From NCBI GenBank assembly GCA_003576855.1, contig QEVI01000010.1:1-55136 (forward strand): a stretch of DNA of 55,136 nucleotides, in the 5' to 3' direction. The stretch's first letter is position 1. Each line of letters starts with the position of its first letter. This DNA comes from Planctomycetota bacterium (GTDB lineage Bacteria; Planctomycetota; Planctomycetia; Pirellulales; Lacipirellulaceae). The notes beneath the pieces were generated by a model. It saw only the letters and a list, made by a program, of their open reading frames with translations, was not told where the DNA came from and ran no database searches. Shown here piece by piece: positions 46,351-55,136 of this stretch. A program made the position numbers and the translations under genes.

Positions 46351-47631
46351 TTACCGCCGGCCAGGGTCCACGCCGCGTGCGGCCTCGCGACGGTTGATGC
46401 GTCCGTCGCCGTCCAGCACGCGGCCATCCCGGTCGGCGTCGCCGGGTCGCGCGATGCGGCCCGCCTCGATCTGGCCCTCGGCGCCGACCTCCGCTTGGGC
46501 GTCGATAGTCCCGCCATAGGCCCGCACGTCATTTTCCGGTTCCGGCAACGCAGGCGCGGGGACCGGCTGCGGCCGCAGCGCCGTTTGCGGTTGCGCCGGC
46601 CTGAATCCCAACACCACGGGATGCGCGACCGCGATGTTCACTTGGGTCCCCGGCTGCTGAGCCGCGATAATACCGATGACCTCGTCGTAGCTGGACACCT
46701 GCCGGTCGTTAACCCCGACGATGACGTGCCCCGGGCGAATGCCGGCCCGTTCGGCGGGGCTGCCGGGCGCCACCGCCCGCACGACGGCTCCGGGCGCCAA
46801 CGGATCAAACGTCACGCCCAGGTAGGCCCCGCCCGACTGCGGCGAATAGCCAGCCCGATGCTCGAACGTGCCGGGATGTTGCTGGCGATACGTCACGTAA
46901 ATGGTCTCCCGCCGTCCGTCGCGCAGCACCACCACCGGCACACGCTGCCCCGGTTGGTAGACGACCCAGCGATTAAAATCGGCCTGGCTGCGGATGGGCT
47001 GCCCCGCGTACGAGACGATGACGTCGCCCGGTCGCAACCCGCTATCGAAGAAAAAGCTCTGTGGCGCCACGGAGCTGATGGCCAACCCCGCCGCCGTTGC
47101 TTCGCCGAAATCCAGGCCCGCGGTCAGGTTCTGCTGCGTTGCCATGTTGGCCTCCAACGACGCTTGGCCGGAAGCCGCGGCATCGGCGTCTGCGGCCTGG
47201 GCGTTCGCTCCGATCTCGGTGGATGCGGGGCTGTCGGACTGGCCTGGTTGCGACGTAGCGGGCGGAGTTGCGCGGCTAGCGCCCGCATCGGCGGCGCCTG
47301 TCGTCGCGGCGGACGGCTGGACGTCCTGCGCTGCCGCTCCGGCCGCCTGAGCCGACGCGTTAGCGGTTGACGGAGTATCTCCGGAAGCACTCGGATTCGG
47401 ATCGGAGGCGCTCGCCGTGCTGCTTGCCGATCCGGTCGATGCCGCGTCCTCCTCGCCAGTGTTGGCGGAACTGGATTCAGCGGCCTGTTCGCTGGTCGTG
47501 CTTGCCCTGCCGCTCGTCGCGCTAGTCCCGTCATCCGGGGCCGATTGCGCAAGCGCCTGCGGCGCCGCCGCGCCACCGATGCAAAGCGCCAGCGCCAATG
47601 CCGGCGTTGCCAAGCTGACAATGCGTTTCAT
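46351..47631 (-). CDS. Secreted double-PDZ protein with C-terminal Ca-loop-like motif
   Basis: A 426-aa exported protein: signal peptide (LATPALALALCIGGAAAPQALAQ), about 130 residues of Ala/Ser/Thr-rich linker, then two PDZ domains. The first carries AISSVAPQSFFFDSGLRPGDVIVSYAGQPI and the second VRAVAPGSPAERAGIRPGHVIVGVND. The tail GDADRDGRVLDGDGRINRREA looks like a paired EF-hand/dockerin calcium loop. No protease domain. GGGGAGA lies 9 nt before the ATG, and a strong terminator closes the gene. With the neighbouring PDZ gene it suggests an envelope protein-quality or scaffolding function. Confidence 0.85.
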   Translation of the reverse strand: MKRIVSLATPALALALCIGGAAAPQALAQSAPDDGTSATSGRASTTSEQAAESSSANTGEEDAASTGSASSTASASDPNPSASGDTPSTANASAQAAGAAAQDVQPSAATTGAADAGASRATPPATSQPGQSDSPASTEIGANAQAADADAAASGQASLEANMATQQNLTAGLDFGEATAAGLAISSVAPQSFFFDSGLRPGDVIVSYAGQPIRSQADFNRWVVYQPGQRVPVVVLRDGRRETIYVTYRQQHPGTFEHRAGYSPQSGGAYLGVTFDPLAPGAVVRAVAPGSPAERAGIRPGHVIVGVNDRQVSSYDEVIGIIAAQQPGTQVNIAVAHPVVLGFRPAQPQTALRPQPVPAPALPEPENDVRAYGGTIDAQAEVGAEGQIEAGRIARPGDADRDGRVLDGDGRINRREAARGVDPGRR

Positions 47632-47934
47632 AGCGATGTCTCCCCTTCGGGTCGGCGTCCCTTTTTCCGGCCGGACCGTTCCGGCCGAGACGGGAGAACC
47701 CGGCGTGCACAGCTTGTGCCGGGGAAACGCCGGCCAAGCGGGTAAACTGGAGATGAACGTAAGCTTTTGGGCGATTACGAGCTTGCGTCCGGCGCGGATG
47801 ATCGATTCCGACCCATCCCGGCGGCGAGGCGAGGCGCCAAGCCGCGTTTCGTGGTCGTTTTCCGAACGACGCGCCCGATCAACGACTAGCGTCGCGTCAC
47901 GCGACTGGCCGCCTGCCCGGCGATGCGGCGCGGC
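47632..47934. other. Spacer between protease and double-PDZ genes
   Basis: No gene. CGGCCGGA-CCGT-TCCGGCCG at 47668-47687 is an 8-bp hairpin in the leader of the double-PDZ gene. Confidence 0.4.
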
Positions 47935-49062
47935 TCAACTGGCGTCCAACCCCCGCAGCCGCGGAGGGCGCCCGACGACGCCGGTCTCCAGCGCCGATTG
48001 AATCATCAGGAATTCGCCGACGTTCTCGCTGGTGATCAGGCCCAAAAGCTGACCGTCGTGTACGACCGGCAGCGTTCGGCAGGCGCACTGTTCGAGCCGG
48101 CCGAAGGCGACTTCCAGCATTTCCGTCGGTTCGACCGTCTCGAATTCGCGCTGCATGACGTCGACGACGGGCGTTTGCGGCCCGGAGCGTGCGACCGCCG
48201 CCAGCAAGTCGCTGCGGGTCAAGATGCCTTCCAGCCCCGTAGGGCCGACCACGGGAAAATCGGTCTGCGACCCCGCGAGGATGTATTCCAGCGCCCTCGA
48301 CAGCGAATCCCCTGGCGCCAGCGCGCGGTACTCGGTGATCATCGCCCGCCGGGCAGGAATGCCGCCCAGGGCCGCCTTCATTTGCGTCATGCTCGCTTCC
48401 TGGGCCGCGCCGATCCACACGAACAGGGCAATGAAGATCAACATCGGGTTGTTGAAGACCAACAGCCCGGCCAGCCCGAACAGCAAGGCGATGCCCTGGC
48501 CGATCGAAGCCGCGACTTGCGTCGCGCGGACATACTCCACCCGCATCGCCAGGACGGCTCGTAACATCCGGCCGCCGTCCATCGGGAACGCGGGAATCAG
48601 GTTGAACAGCACCAGGAACACGTTGACCACCAGCAGCCGGGCCAGGAACGCCCCGCGAGCGACGCCCATCTGTTCCAGCGGCGTCCACTGGTTGAGCACG
48701 ACCAACACGACATACAGGCCCGCCGCGATGGCCACGTTGACCAGGGGCCCGGCGGCGGCCACCCACAGTTCCTCCAGTGGGTCGTCGGGCATGCGTTCCA
48801 GCCGCGCGACGCCGCCAATGGGGTACAGCGTGATATCCCGCGTGGGGATGCCGTACCGCCTGGCGGCGGTGGCGTGCCCCAGTTCATGGAGCAGCACGCA
48901 GCCGAAGATGGCCAGGATGAAGGCTACGCCTTCAAACACCGCCGCGCCCGATCGGGCGGCGGCCCAGTGCTCCAGCGCGACCCACGCCAAGAGCAGAAAA
49001 AACGTGGCGTGGATGAAGATGTCCACGCCCCCCAGCCGCCCGATCCGCCATGACCACCGCAT
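47935..49062 (-). CDS. Site-2 protease family (M50) metalloprotease with CBS pair
   Basis: A 375-aa membrane zinc protease. HELGH at 59-63 lies in the first core helix, and NLIPAFPMDGGR supplies the third metal ligand. Six or so membrane helices are followed by two CBS domains (residues about 245-360: ALAPGDSLSRALEYILAGSQTDFPVVG and MQREFETVEPTEMLEVAFGRLEQCACRTLPVV). CBS pairs bind adenine nucleotides and could tune cleavage to energy state. I start at ATG 49062 (MRWSWRIGRLGGV, the usual family start) because GAGG lies 6-9 nt upstream; ATG 49077 is possible. The substrate is probably an anti-sigma factor or membrane regulator, unknown here. Confidence 0.9.
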   Translation of the reverse strand: MRWSWRIGRLGGVDIFIHATFFLLLAWVALEHWAAARSGAAVFEGVAFILAIFGCVLLHELGHATAARRYGIPTRDITLYPIGGVARLERMPDDPLEELWVAAAGPLVNVAIAAGLYVVLVVLNQWTPLEQMGVARGAFLARLLVVNVFLVLFNLIPAFPMDGGRMLRAVLAMRVEYVRATQVAASIGQGIALLFGLAGLLVFNNPMLIFIALFVWIGAAQEASMTQMKAALGGIPARRAMITEYRALAPGDSLSRALEYILAGSQTDFPVVGPTGLEGILTRSDLLAAVARSGPQTPVVDVMQREFETVEPTEMLEVAFGRLEQCACRTLPVVHDGQLLGLITSENVGEFLMIQSALETGVVGRPPRLRGLDAS

Positions 49063-49506
49063 CGTCGACCTCGCCATCTCGCCCGCAGGGCCTGCATTAA
49101 CGGCAACGTAGGCGATCGCCGCCGTGGCAGCAACCCGCCGCCTCGCGACTATCGTAGCGCCTGCCGGAACGACGTGGCAATCGCCAGCGCCGCGCCGCTA
49201 AATCGGATAGCACCATCTTCTTTGTCAGGAATCCGCACCGGCGGCGCCTTCAGCACGGCTGCGGCCCGGCCCGCGACGACCTAGATCGCGCAGCACGACG
49301 TGGAATCAAACTGACGACAAGGCGTCGCACTATCACGGCGCGGACCAAAGCCCCCGCTGGCCTGGCGCCGCCGAAATTCGCTGCAAACCGCGTCTTTTCC
49401 GGCAGCACCGCCGCATCCCCCGCATCGGCACGCGCTTCGCGGTTGAGCCCATGCGCGGCTACAGGGCCGAACGCAAGTTCACCAGCGCAGAGGGGAGAAA
49501 CGAACG
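49063..49506. other. Divergent spacer before the His/Gly-rich gene
   Basis: About 444 bases, no gene or clear promoter supported on either strand. Confidence 0.4.
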
Positions 49507-49842
49507 ATGAAAACGATGATTTTGGCGATCGCCGCGACGGCCCTGCTGGGCGTCGCGGGCTCCACGGCGGAAGCCGGCCACGGCGGCGTCTCCATTAGCG
49601 TCGGCTACCACGGCCATGGCGGCCACGGAGGCTACCCGCACCGAAGGTTTTCGTACTATCCGCGGTATGGACACGCCTACGGCCACGGGTTTGGCTACGG
49701 CGGCCACTGGGGCCATGCCCACTGGCACGACACCAGCCATTTCGACTTCCACCCGGGCGGCTATTATCGCCATCGAAACCACTACCACTACGTGCCCGAT
49801 CACTTCGACTGGCATGAAGACGGCCACTGGGATCACCACTAG
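49507..49842 (+). CDS. Secreted His/Gly/Tyr-rich protein
   Basis: A 111-aa protein: signal peptide (MILAIAATALLGVAGSTAEA), then about 88 residues dominated by His, Gly and Tyr (YHGHGGHGGYPH, AYGHGFGYGGHWGHAHWHD, NHYHYVPDHFDWHEDGHWDHH). No cysteines. A GGGGAGA motif precedes the ATG. The composition suggests surface metal binding (Zn, Cu, Ni) or a disordered envelope coat; similar short proteins are common in planctomycetes. No catalytic domain. Confidence 0.8.
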   Translation: MKTMILAIAATALLGVAGSTAEAGHGGVSISVGYHGHGGHGGYPHRRFSYYPRYGHAYGHGFGYGGHWGHAHWHDTSHFDFHPGGYYRHRNHYHYVPDHFDWHEDGHWDHH

Positions 49843-50077
49843 GGGGATGAACCACGGAGCCGCGGAGGGCACGGAGACCGGAGGCTGGCGGGTCTGTTCG
49901 TTCGCGACTGCGGAATAGGGTCGTCCGAGAAGTGACGCCGGGCAACGACGATTCACAGCGGCGCAACAACGGGCCCCGCTCCGCGTCCCCCGTGGCTCCG
50001 TGGTTTGAACCGAACGCTGAAAAACCAAACGCCGGCACGCCGCGCCCGCCCGGGCTGCTGGCGTTCGTTCGCCGTCG

Positions 50078-50434
50078 TCACTTGAGTGAAACAGTGACGG
50101 CGCGGCCCGAAGTTTCAAACGCCAGCTTCCCTTCCCGCGCCAGCCAGCCTACGGCCATCAAGACCACGTCATCCGACGCATCCACCGATTTCTTCAGGCC
50201 CGCGAGCGTCTGACTGCCGCGTTCGGAGAGCACGCGCCATACGTCTCCCGCGGCATGGCCGATCATCTCGTCCGAGAGCCCGCGCTGCTTCGGCGCTTCC
50301 AGGCTGGTGGTCTGCGTGTTAGCTTCGGTCATACCGCCTCCCGGTGCTTGGGCGTTTTCGCCCTTCGATAGCTTGGCCTTCGCGCGGGGGGCGCTTTTGG
50401 TCTTCTTGTCCGAAAGAACTTGCTTTTTCGCCAC
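50078..50434 (-). CDS. Winged-helix domain protein with Lys-rich N-terminal tail
   Basis: A 118-aa protein. The C-terminal 75 residues (HAAGDVWRVLSERGSQTLAGLKKSVDASDDVVLMAVGWLAREGKLAFE) match the small winged-helix DUF2582-type domain. The N-terminal 35 residues are Lys/Ala-rich and histone H1-like (KKQVLSDKKTKSAPRAKAKLSK). I give GTG 50434 with GGAGG about 12-15 nt upstream. An internal ATG at 50332, with GGGAGG close upstream, would remove the basic tail, so two products are possible. Likely a nucleoid-associated or DNA-binding protein. Confidence 0.72.
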   Translation of the reverse strand: MAKKQVLSDKKTKSAPRAKAKLSKGENAQAPGGGMTEANTQTTSLEAPKQRGLSDEMIGHAAGDVWRVLSERGSQTLAGLKKSVDASDDVVLMAVGWLAREGKLAFETSGRAVTVSLK

Positions 50435-50679
50435 GGCGTGTTCACTCCCCTCCGCATGCCCGGTAGAAACCGCTCGCCGTCGAGCGTGGCCATTGAGTCG
50501 GACCGTCTGCGACAGAAGTATACGCGTAAGAACTTGCTCCACTCAAGCACCGGCCCCAGGCGGTCGCGGCCCCGCAAAAACGCGACAACGATGCCCGAAT
50601 TGGCCGGAAAACTGCATCTCAACCCGCGTGCACCGCCGCTATACCCCGCAAAACGCACGCCAACGGAGGAGCCAGAGCC

Positions 50680-51228
50680 GTGACCCTCGGCGAACAGATA
50701 CTCCACTCAATCGCCAACGAATTCCGCGATCTTGACGACTCCGGCAAGATGGCAGTCGCCTGCTTCCGCCTGGTCCTCGCCGGCATCCTGGGCGGCATTC
50801 TGGGCTACGAGCGGGAAAGCAAAGGCAAGGCCGCGGGGCTGCGGACCCATATGCTCGTCGCGATCGGCTCGGCGGTGTTCGTCCTGGTCTCCCAGATCGA
50901 TCAGAGTCCCGACGCCATGTCCCGCGTCATCCAGGGCATTACGGCCGGCATCGGATTTCTCGGCGCCGGGGCAATCGTCAAGGGTCGGCCAGGCGAAGAA
51001 ATCCACGGCCTCACGACCGCGGCTGGCATTTGGATGACGGCCGCCATCGGCGTCGCCGCTGGCCTGGGCAAGGCGGCCACGGCCATCGTCAGCACGCTGC
51101 TGGCGCTGGTCGTGTTGCGGGTGCTGTGCCATGGCGTCGGCTGGCTGCACAAAGACCCCAACAGCTCGACAGGGCCCCCGCCACCCGGGGCGGATGGCGC
51201 CGGCGCCAGCACGCGTCCGACAGACTGA
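50680..51228 (+). CDS. MgtC/SapB family membrane protein
   Basis: A 182-aa inner-membrane protein with four or five helices and the MgtC hallmark GILGYERESKGKAAGLRTHMLVAIGSAVF, followed by GITAGIGFLGAGAIVKG and GLTTAAGIWMTAAIGVAAGLG. The soluble C-terminal domain of true MgtC is absent; the tail is Pro/Gly-rich. GTG start with GGAGGAG 8 nt upstream. The family is linked to growth at low Mg2+ and control of the F1Fo ATP synthase; this short form has no proven role. Confidence 0.9.
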   Translation: MTLGEQILHSIANEFRDLDDSGKMAVACFRLVLAGILGGILGYERESKGKAAGLRTHMLVAIGSAVFVLVSQIDQSPDAMSRVIQGITAGIGFLGAGAIVKGRPGEEIHGLTTAAGIWMTAAIGVAAGLGKAATAIVSTLLALVVLRVLCHGVGWLHKDPNSSTGPPPPGADGAGASTRPTD

Positions 51229-51262
51229 CGCATCGGCACAGGGCCGCGAACGTCTGGGCCAC

Positions 51263-51297
51263 AAAAAAAGCCGGCCAGCGCCTCAGCGCCGACCGGC
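51263..51297 (-). terminator. Rho-independent terminator for the HU gene
   Basis: On the minus strand a 12-bp GC-rich stem with two mismatches and a 4-nt loop is followed by seven T residues, 78 bases past the HU stop. Confidence 0.7.
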
Positions 51298-51374
51298 AGG
51301 GATGTCCATTGTCTTGGCCGCAGGGATTAAAGCTGCTCGTAGCCGCCTCAGGATTCGGCGCAACGCGTGCCGGT

Positions 51375-51701
51375 TTAAACCATATCCTTCAGTTTCTTCA
51401 GCGCGCGGACTTTAACGACGTTCTTCGCCGGCTTGGCGGCGACATCCATCAGTTCGCCCGGCTTAAACGGGTTGGGAACTCCCTTCTTGGCCGGCTGGGC
51501 CGGCTTGTGCTGCACGACGATCTTGCAGAGCCCCGGGATGGTGAACGCTTGGGCTCCCTTCTTGCTGAGCGACTTGGCCACTTCATCGGACAAGGCGTCG
51601 AAAACGGCGGCGACGTCCTTTTTGGCCACGCCCGTCGCTTCCGAGATGCTGGCGTAGATTTCGGTCTTGGTGGGCGGCTTTTTTGCTGCGGCTTTCGCCA
51701 T
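51375..51701 (-). CDS. HU-family DNA-binding protein
   Basis: A 108-aa bacterial histone-like protein. It has TKTEIYASISEATGVAKKDVAAVFDALSDEVAKSL for the helical body, FTIPGLCKIVVQHKPAQPAKKGVPNPFKPGELMDVAAKPAKNVVKVRALKKLKDMV for the beta-arm and tail. The arm keeps the NPF-x-P-G-E form but lacks the R-x-G-R-N-P of classical HU. AAGGAGGG lies 9 nt before the ATG, an efficient site. The basic N-terminus (AKAAAKKPP) is like the clade's other HU copies. It bends and packages DNA. Confidence 0.9.
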   Translation of the reverse strand: MAKAAAKKPPTKTEIYASISEATGVAKKDVAAVFDALSDEVAKSLSKKGAQAFTIPGLCKIVVQHKPAQPAKKGVPNPFKPGELMDVAAKPAKNVVKVRALKKLKDMV

Positions 51702-52174
51702 GTTAGAAAACCCTCCTTAGTGACTCCAAACGGTAGTGGGAAAACATTATGGGCGCGGGCGATTGAGCGGATACCCGGCTCAGACTCGTACTAGCACTCT
51801 AGCACGCGACGTGCTGATTTAAGGGCCGAAACCGGCAAATTACAAGGTGAAAGCGGCGAAAAACACGGGAAAACCAGCGGTTTTTCGGCATTAACCGCAC
51901 ACATCACCCCAAAAACCCCGGAAAAATGGCTAAAGACGCCGCCCGGAGGGGCCGGGTCGCGAGGGGCGCAATCCTGTAGCGGCACGGCGCGTGCAACAAC
52001 AGCGGGGCCTTACAACCGATTCGATTGCCAAGGACACTTGTCGGTGTAAACTGCGATTAGATAATGCCTTATGCTCGATTGCTCGCCCCTGGCCCGCGGT
52101 TGTGCCCGGTCGCGGCGAGGCGCCCGGCAGTCGACGATGCGCTTGGGGTGCATCAATCGCCACCCGGAGAACGG
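51702..52174. other. Divergent spacer, HU and PQQ/TPR genes
   Basis: No gene. It contains an AT-rich palindrome AAAACC-AGC-GGTTTT (51870-51884), a CATAAT -10-like box for HU at 51746-51751, and the promoter listed next. Confidence 0.5.
52038..52065 (+). promoter_or_regulatory. Candidate sigma70 promoter for the PQQ/TPR gene
   Basis: TTGTCG (52038-52043), 16 bp, GATAAT (52060-52065). Four and five matches to consensus. The leader would be about 100 nt. Confidence 0.45.
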
Positions 52175-55136
52175 AATGTCCCTCGGCAGAATCATGCTCG
52201 TTGCCGTCCTGGCGGGTGGCGCCTGGTTCGGCGGCTGCGGCGCCTCCCTGTGGGCTCAGCAGCAGGCGCTGCTGCAAATCGGCGACTCGCCCGCCCCGCC
52301 CGACGAGTTCTCCAAAGTTCAGCTTGTCACCGACCGAGTCGCCGCGCGCGGCATGAAGCGAGCGCAAGACAGCATCCGCCAGGGCGAATTCTCGCAGGCC
52401 ATTGCCTTCCTCGACGGCGTGCTCGGCCGCCCCGAGGACCTGTTCATCGAATTGGACGACGAAAGCCGCGTCGCCGGGCTCAAGGAAACCGCGCGGGCGC
52501 TGCTTCGCGATCTTCCGCCGGCGGGGCGAGCGGCCTACGAAGCGGCGTTCGGGCCTGTTGCCCAAAGAAGACTCGCCGAAGCGCTCGAGCAGGGCGACGA
52601 GCGGGCCCTCGACGAGGTGGCCGGGCGATACTTCTACACCGCGGCCGGCAGCGAGGCGGCCCTGCTGGCGGCCATTAACGAAGCCGACGCCGGACGCCAT
52701 CTCGCGGCCGCCCTCGGTTTCCAGCAACTGCTCGATGCGCCTGAAGCCGTCCGGCGGTTCGACCCGCAGCTTTCCATTCGCGCCGCAGCCAGTTGGCTGG
52801 CTGTGGGCGACGAACGTCGGGCCGCGGCGATTATTGAACAGCTTGCGGCCCGCGGCGAGCAGTCGATTCAAATTGGCGATCGCCAGCATCGTCTCGACGC
52901 CAGCGCTGAGCCGCTGCAGTGGTTGCGCAATACCGTCGGGCAGCCGAAGGCCATCGCGGCCGCTCAAGAAGCGCAGTGGCTCACCTACCGTGGAAACGCC
53001 GCTCGCAATGGGGAGTCGCCCGGCGGACTGCCGCATATGCGCGTCCGCTGGCAGGTGCGACTGCTGGGGCACCCGGCGCTGGACAAGCTGTTTGAAAACC
53101 TCGCGAGCGACCTGGTGCGGTCCGGCGGCGTGGCGCCGGTGGCCAGCCACGCGCTGGCGGCCGGCGACTACATCCTCACGCGCACGCCGCAGGGGCTGCT
53201 GGCCGTCGATGTGCGCACCGGCAAGCGGGTGTGGAGATCCGAGCCGAAGCAGCAGCCCGAGCTGCTGCAACTCATGCAGTCGGGCGGCGCGCTAGACGAA
53301 ACGGCTAATCCCGAGCCGGCCCGGTCCTTTGCCCGCCGCCTGTGGGAGGATTACCTCTATGGCATCACCAGCAGCGACGGATCGCGGGTGTACATGATCC
53401 GCGACCTGCCGATGCCCGCCGCCCACGAGTACGAAGCCACCCCCTTCATGGCCGCTCCGCAGGCCGAGCCGGCCAGCGAGTCGAATCGGCTCTCCGCGTA
53501 CGACCTTTCGACTCAGGGCAAGCTGGTTTGGGAAGTCGACGGGGCGGCTGCCGGCGAACTAGCCGGGGCGTTTTTCCTGGGGGCGCCGCTGCCGGTCGGT
53601 GAGTCGCTCTATGTGCTGGCGGAGATGAAGGGCGCTATCCACCTGATCGCCCTCGACCGCGCCAGCGGCGAATTCCAGTGGCAGCAGCCGCTCGCCAACC
53701 TGGAAGTGAGCGTCCACGCCGACCCGCAGCGCCGATTGCAGGCGGCCATGCCCTCCTATGAGGCCGGCATGCTGGTCTGCCCGACCAACGCCGGAGTCGT
53801 TCTCGGCGTCGACCTGGCCAAACGATCCCTGGCCTGGGCCTTCAGGTATGAAGTCGCCGGCCAACCGCCGCTGAACTTCCGCGGCCGGGGCGACGAGGCG
53901 CTGGAACGCATTGCGCGACGTTGGCTCGACGGCGCGGCAACCATCGTCGGCCAGCGCGTCTTGCTCACGCCGCCGGACTCGGATTACCTGCACGCCGTCG
54001 AACTCAGCACCGGCAAACTGCTCTGGAAGCAGCAGCGCGGCGAAATGAACCGGCTGGCCGCGGTCGACGAGGATCGCATCCTGCTGACCGGCCCGCGGAA
54101 AGCGCGGGCGCTGCGCCTCGCCGACGGAAAACCGGCCTGGGCCCGCGAACTGGCGCTGCCTGCCGGCGTTTACAGTTCCGGCACGGGGTTCCACAGCGGC
54201 GGCAGGTACTATCTGCCGACGACCTCGGCGGAAGTGGTGGCGATCAACATGGCCGACGGCCAGGTCACCGGCCGCGCCGCCGCACGCGACGGCGTCGCCC
54301 TGGGGAACCTGATCTGTTATCGGGGCGCCGTGATTTCGCAGAACGGCATGTATCTGAACTGCTATGACCAGATCGACGTGTTGCGCCAGGAGTCGGAGCG
54401 ACGGTTGGCCGAGCAATCCGACGACGTGCACGCCCTGCGCACCCTCGGTGAAATCGCCTACAACGAGGGCCGGCTCAGCGATGCCATTGCGCTAATGGAA
54501 CGAGCGTTTCGCAAGTCGCCGGCAGACATCGAAGCCCGCGAAGTGCTGGCCGAATGCCTGGTCGCCGCGCTCGACGAGGATTTCGCCGCGTTTAGCTCGC
54601 GGTTGCCGCTGTTGAAGGAGCTCGAAGGCGACGGCGCGGCGCAGCGTGCGGTGATTCTCCGCATCGAGGCGCAGGGCCGGCTGCTGGCGGGCGATCCGCT
54701 GGCCTCGGCCGAGGCGTGCCTGGAGCTTTATCGCGCGGCGGACGGCCGAGGCGAATTGCTGAAGATCGGCCGCGACCACGAAGTCGCCGTCGCGGATTGG
54801 GTCCGTTCGCAACTGGCCGAGGCCTGGTCCGCGGCCAACCCGCAGCAGCGGTCCCAAATCGAATCGCTCGTCCGGACGGAACTTGACGGCTTAGGCGGCG
54901 CGCCGCAAGGCGAGGACCTCGCACGGGTTCTGGACTACTTCGGCAGCCTGCCGCTCGCCGAGCCCTTCAAGCTGGCCCGCGCCCGCGAACTGCACGCCAG
55001 CGGCGACGTGCTGGGCTCGCAGCAGTTGCTGCTCGACCTGGAAAACTCGGCCGAGGAGGCGGTGCGGGCGGAAGCGGTGGGACGAATCGCCGAGCAACTC
55101 CACTCGGCGGGGCTGCACGGCTTGGCGGCCGACTAC
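52175..55136 (+). CDS. Exported PQQ-propeller / TPR protein, 3' end off the window
   Basis: At least 987 codons from ATG 52175, open to the window edge. The signal sequence (IMLVAVLAGGAWFGG) is followed by a helical, TPR-like region (RAQDSIRQGEFSQAIAFLDGVLG). A BamB/PQQ-type beta-propeller comes next, with repeats such as GLLAVDVRTGKRVWRSE, RLSAYDLSTQGKLVWEV, HLIALDRASGEFQWQQ, HAVELSTGKLLWKQQ and RALRLADGKPAWARE. A further TPR stretch closes the visible part (ALRTLGEIAYNEGRLSDAIALMERAFRKSPAD). GGAGA lies 4-5 nt before the ATG. No PQQ-dependent dehydrogenase ligands are evident, so a scaffolding role in the envelope is more likely than catalysis. Confidence 0.85.

Overview
The window reads as a high-GC (roughly 60-65 percent by eye) chromosomal segment of a planctomycete, probably a Pirellulales-type organism. 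This is inferred from Tat-exported Gfo/Idh/MocA oxidoreductases, a secreted TIM-barrel protein carrying the NHGGW and NLHHGHD motifs, a PQQ-propeller/TPR protein and a class III PHA synthase cluster. I see no rRNA, tRNA, CRISPR array, phage or insertion sequence. Two genes run off the window: 1-1938 on the minus strand and 52175-55136 on the plus strand.

Layout. (1) 1-4892: carbohydrate-type genes, namely a sugar-isomerase-like TIM barrel and two Tat-signal oxidoreductases separated by short heptamer repeats. (2) 5161-20794: polyhydroxyalkanoate (PHA) storage. It holds the regulator PhaR, a cyclic-nucleotide-binding-domain protein, an SDR, a phasin-like protein, a two-gene biotin-dependent acyl-CoA carboxylase, a small toxin-antitoxin-like pair, and a minus-strand run: CoA-transferase, GlpX, PhaA, PhaB, PhaE-like, PhaC, UbiB-like kinase. 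A perfect 12+12 bp palindrome with a CTGC-N4-GCAG core lies between the divergent phasin and carboxylase genes and is a strong candidate PhaR operator. (3) 21500-32096: anaerobic acetyl-CoA metabolism, with pyruvate:ferredoxin oxidoreductase (PFOR), an FMN TIM-barrel partner, ADP-forming acetyl-CoA synthetase, and a MaoC-phosphotransacylase fusion. A hemerythrin and a triple-BON protein sit among them. (4) 32894-51701: stress and maintenance genes. These are a heptad-repeat His-rich protein, a Ca2+-type P-ATPase, a degenerate cytidylate-kinase-like protein, a lone PilT-type ATPase, a Cys-rich small protein, CoA-disulfide reductase-rhodanese, GH13 glucosidase, ribosome hibernation factor, secreted PDZ proteins, an S2P/CBS protease, MgtC and HU. 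(5) From 52175: a PQQ/TPR protein.

How they fit together. PFOR and thiolase meet at acetyl-CoA. PhaA, PhaB and PhaC/E turn it into stored polymer, the CoA-transferase and carboxylase exchange CoA units with it, and the ADP-forming synthetase and phosphotransacylase can recover ATP or acyl phosphate from it. Together with oxygen/iron binding (hemerythrin), ribosome hibernation, envelope quality control and nucleoid packaging, the region looks like a storage, anoxia and dormancy island. The individual family calls are mostly solid. The claim that the island is co-regulated is inference.
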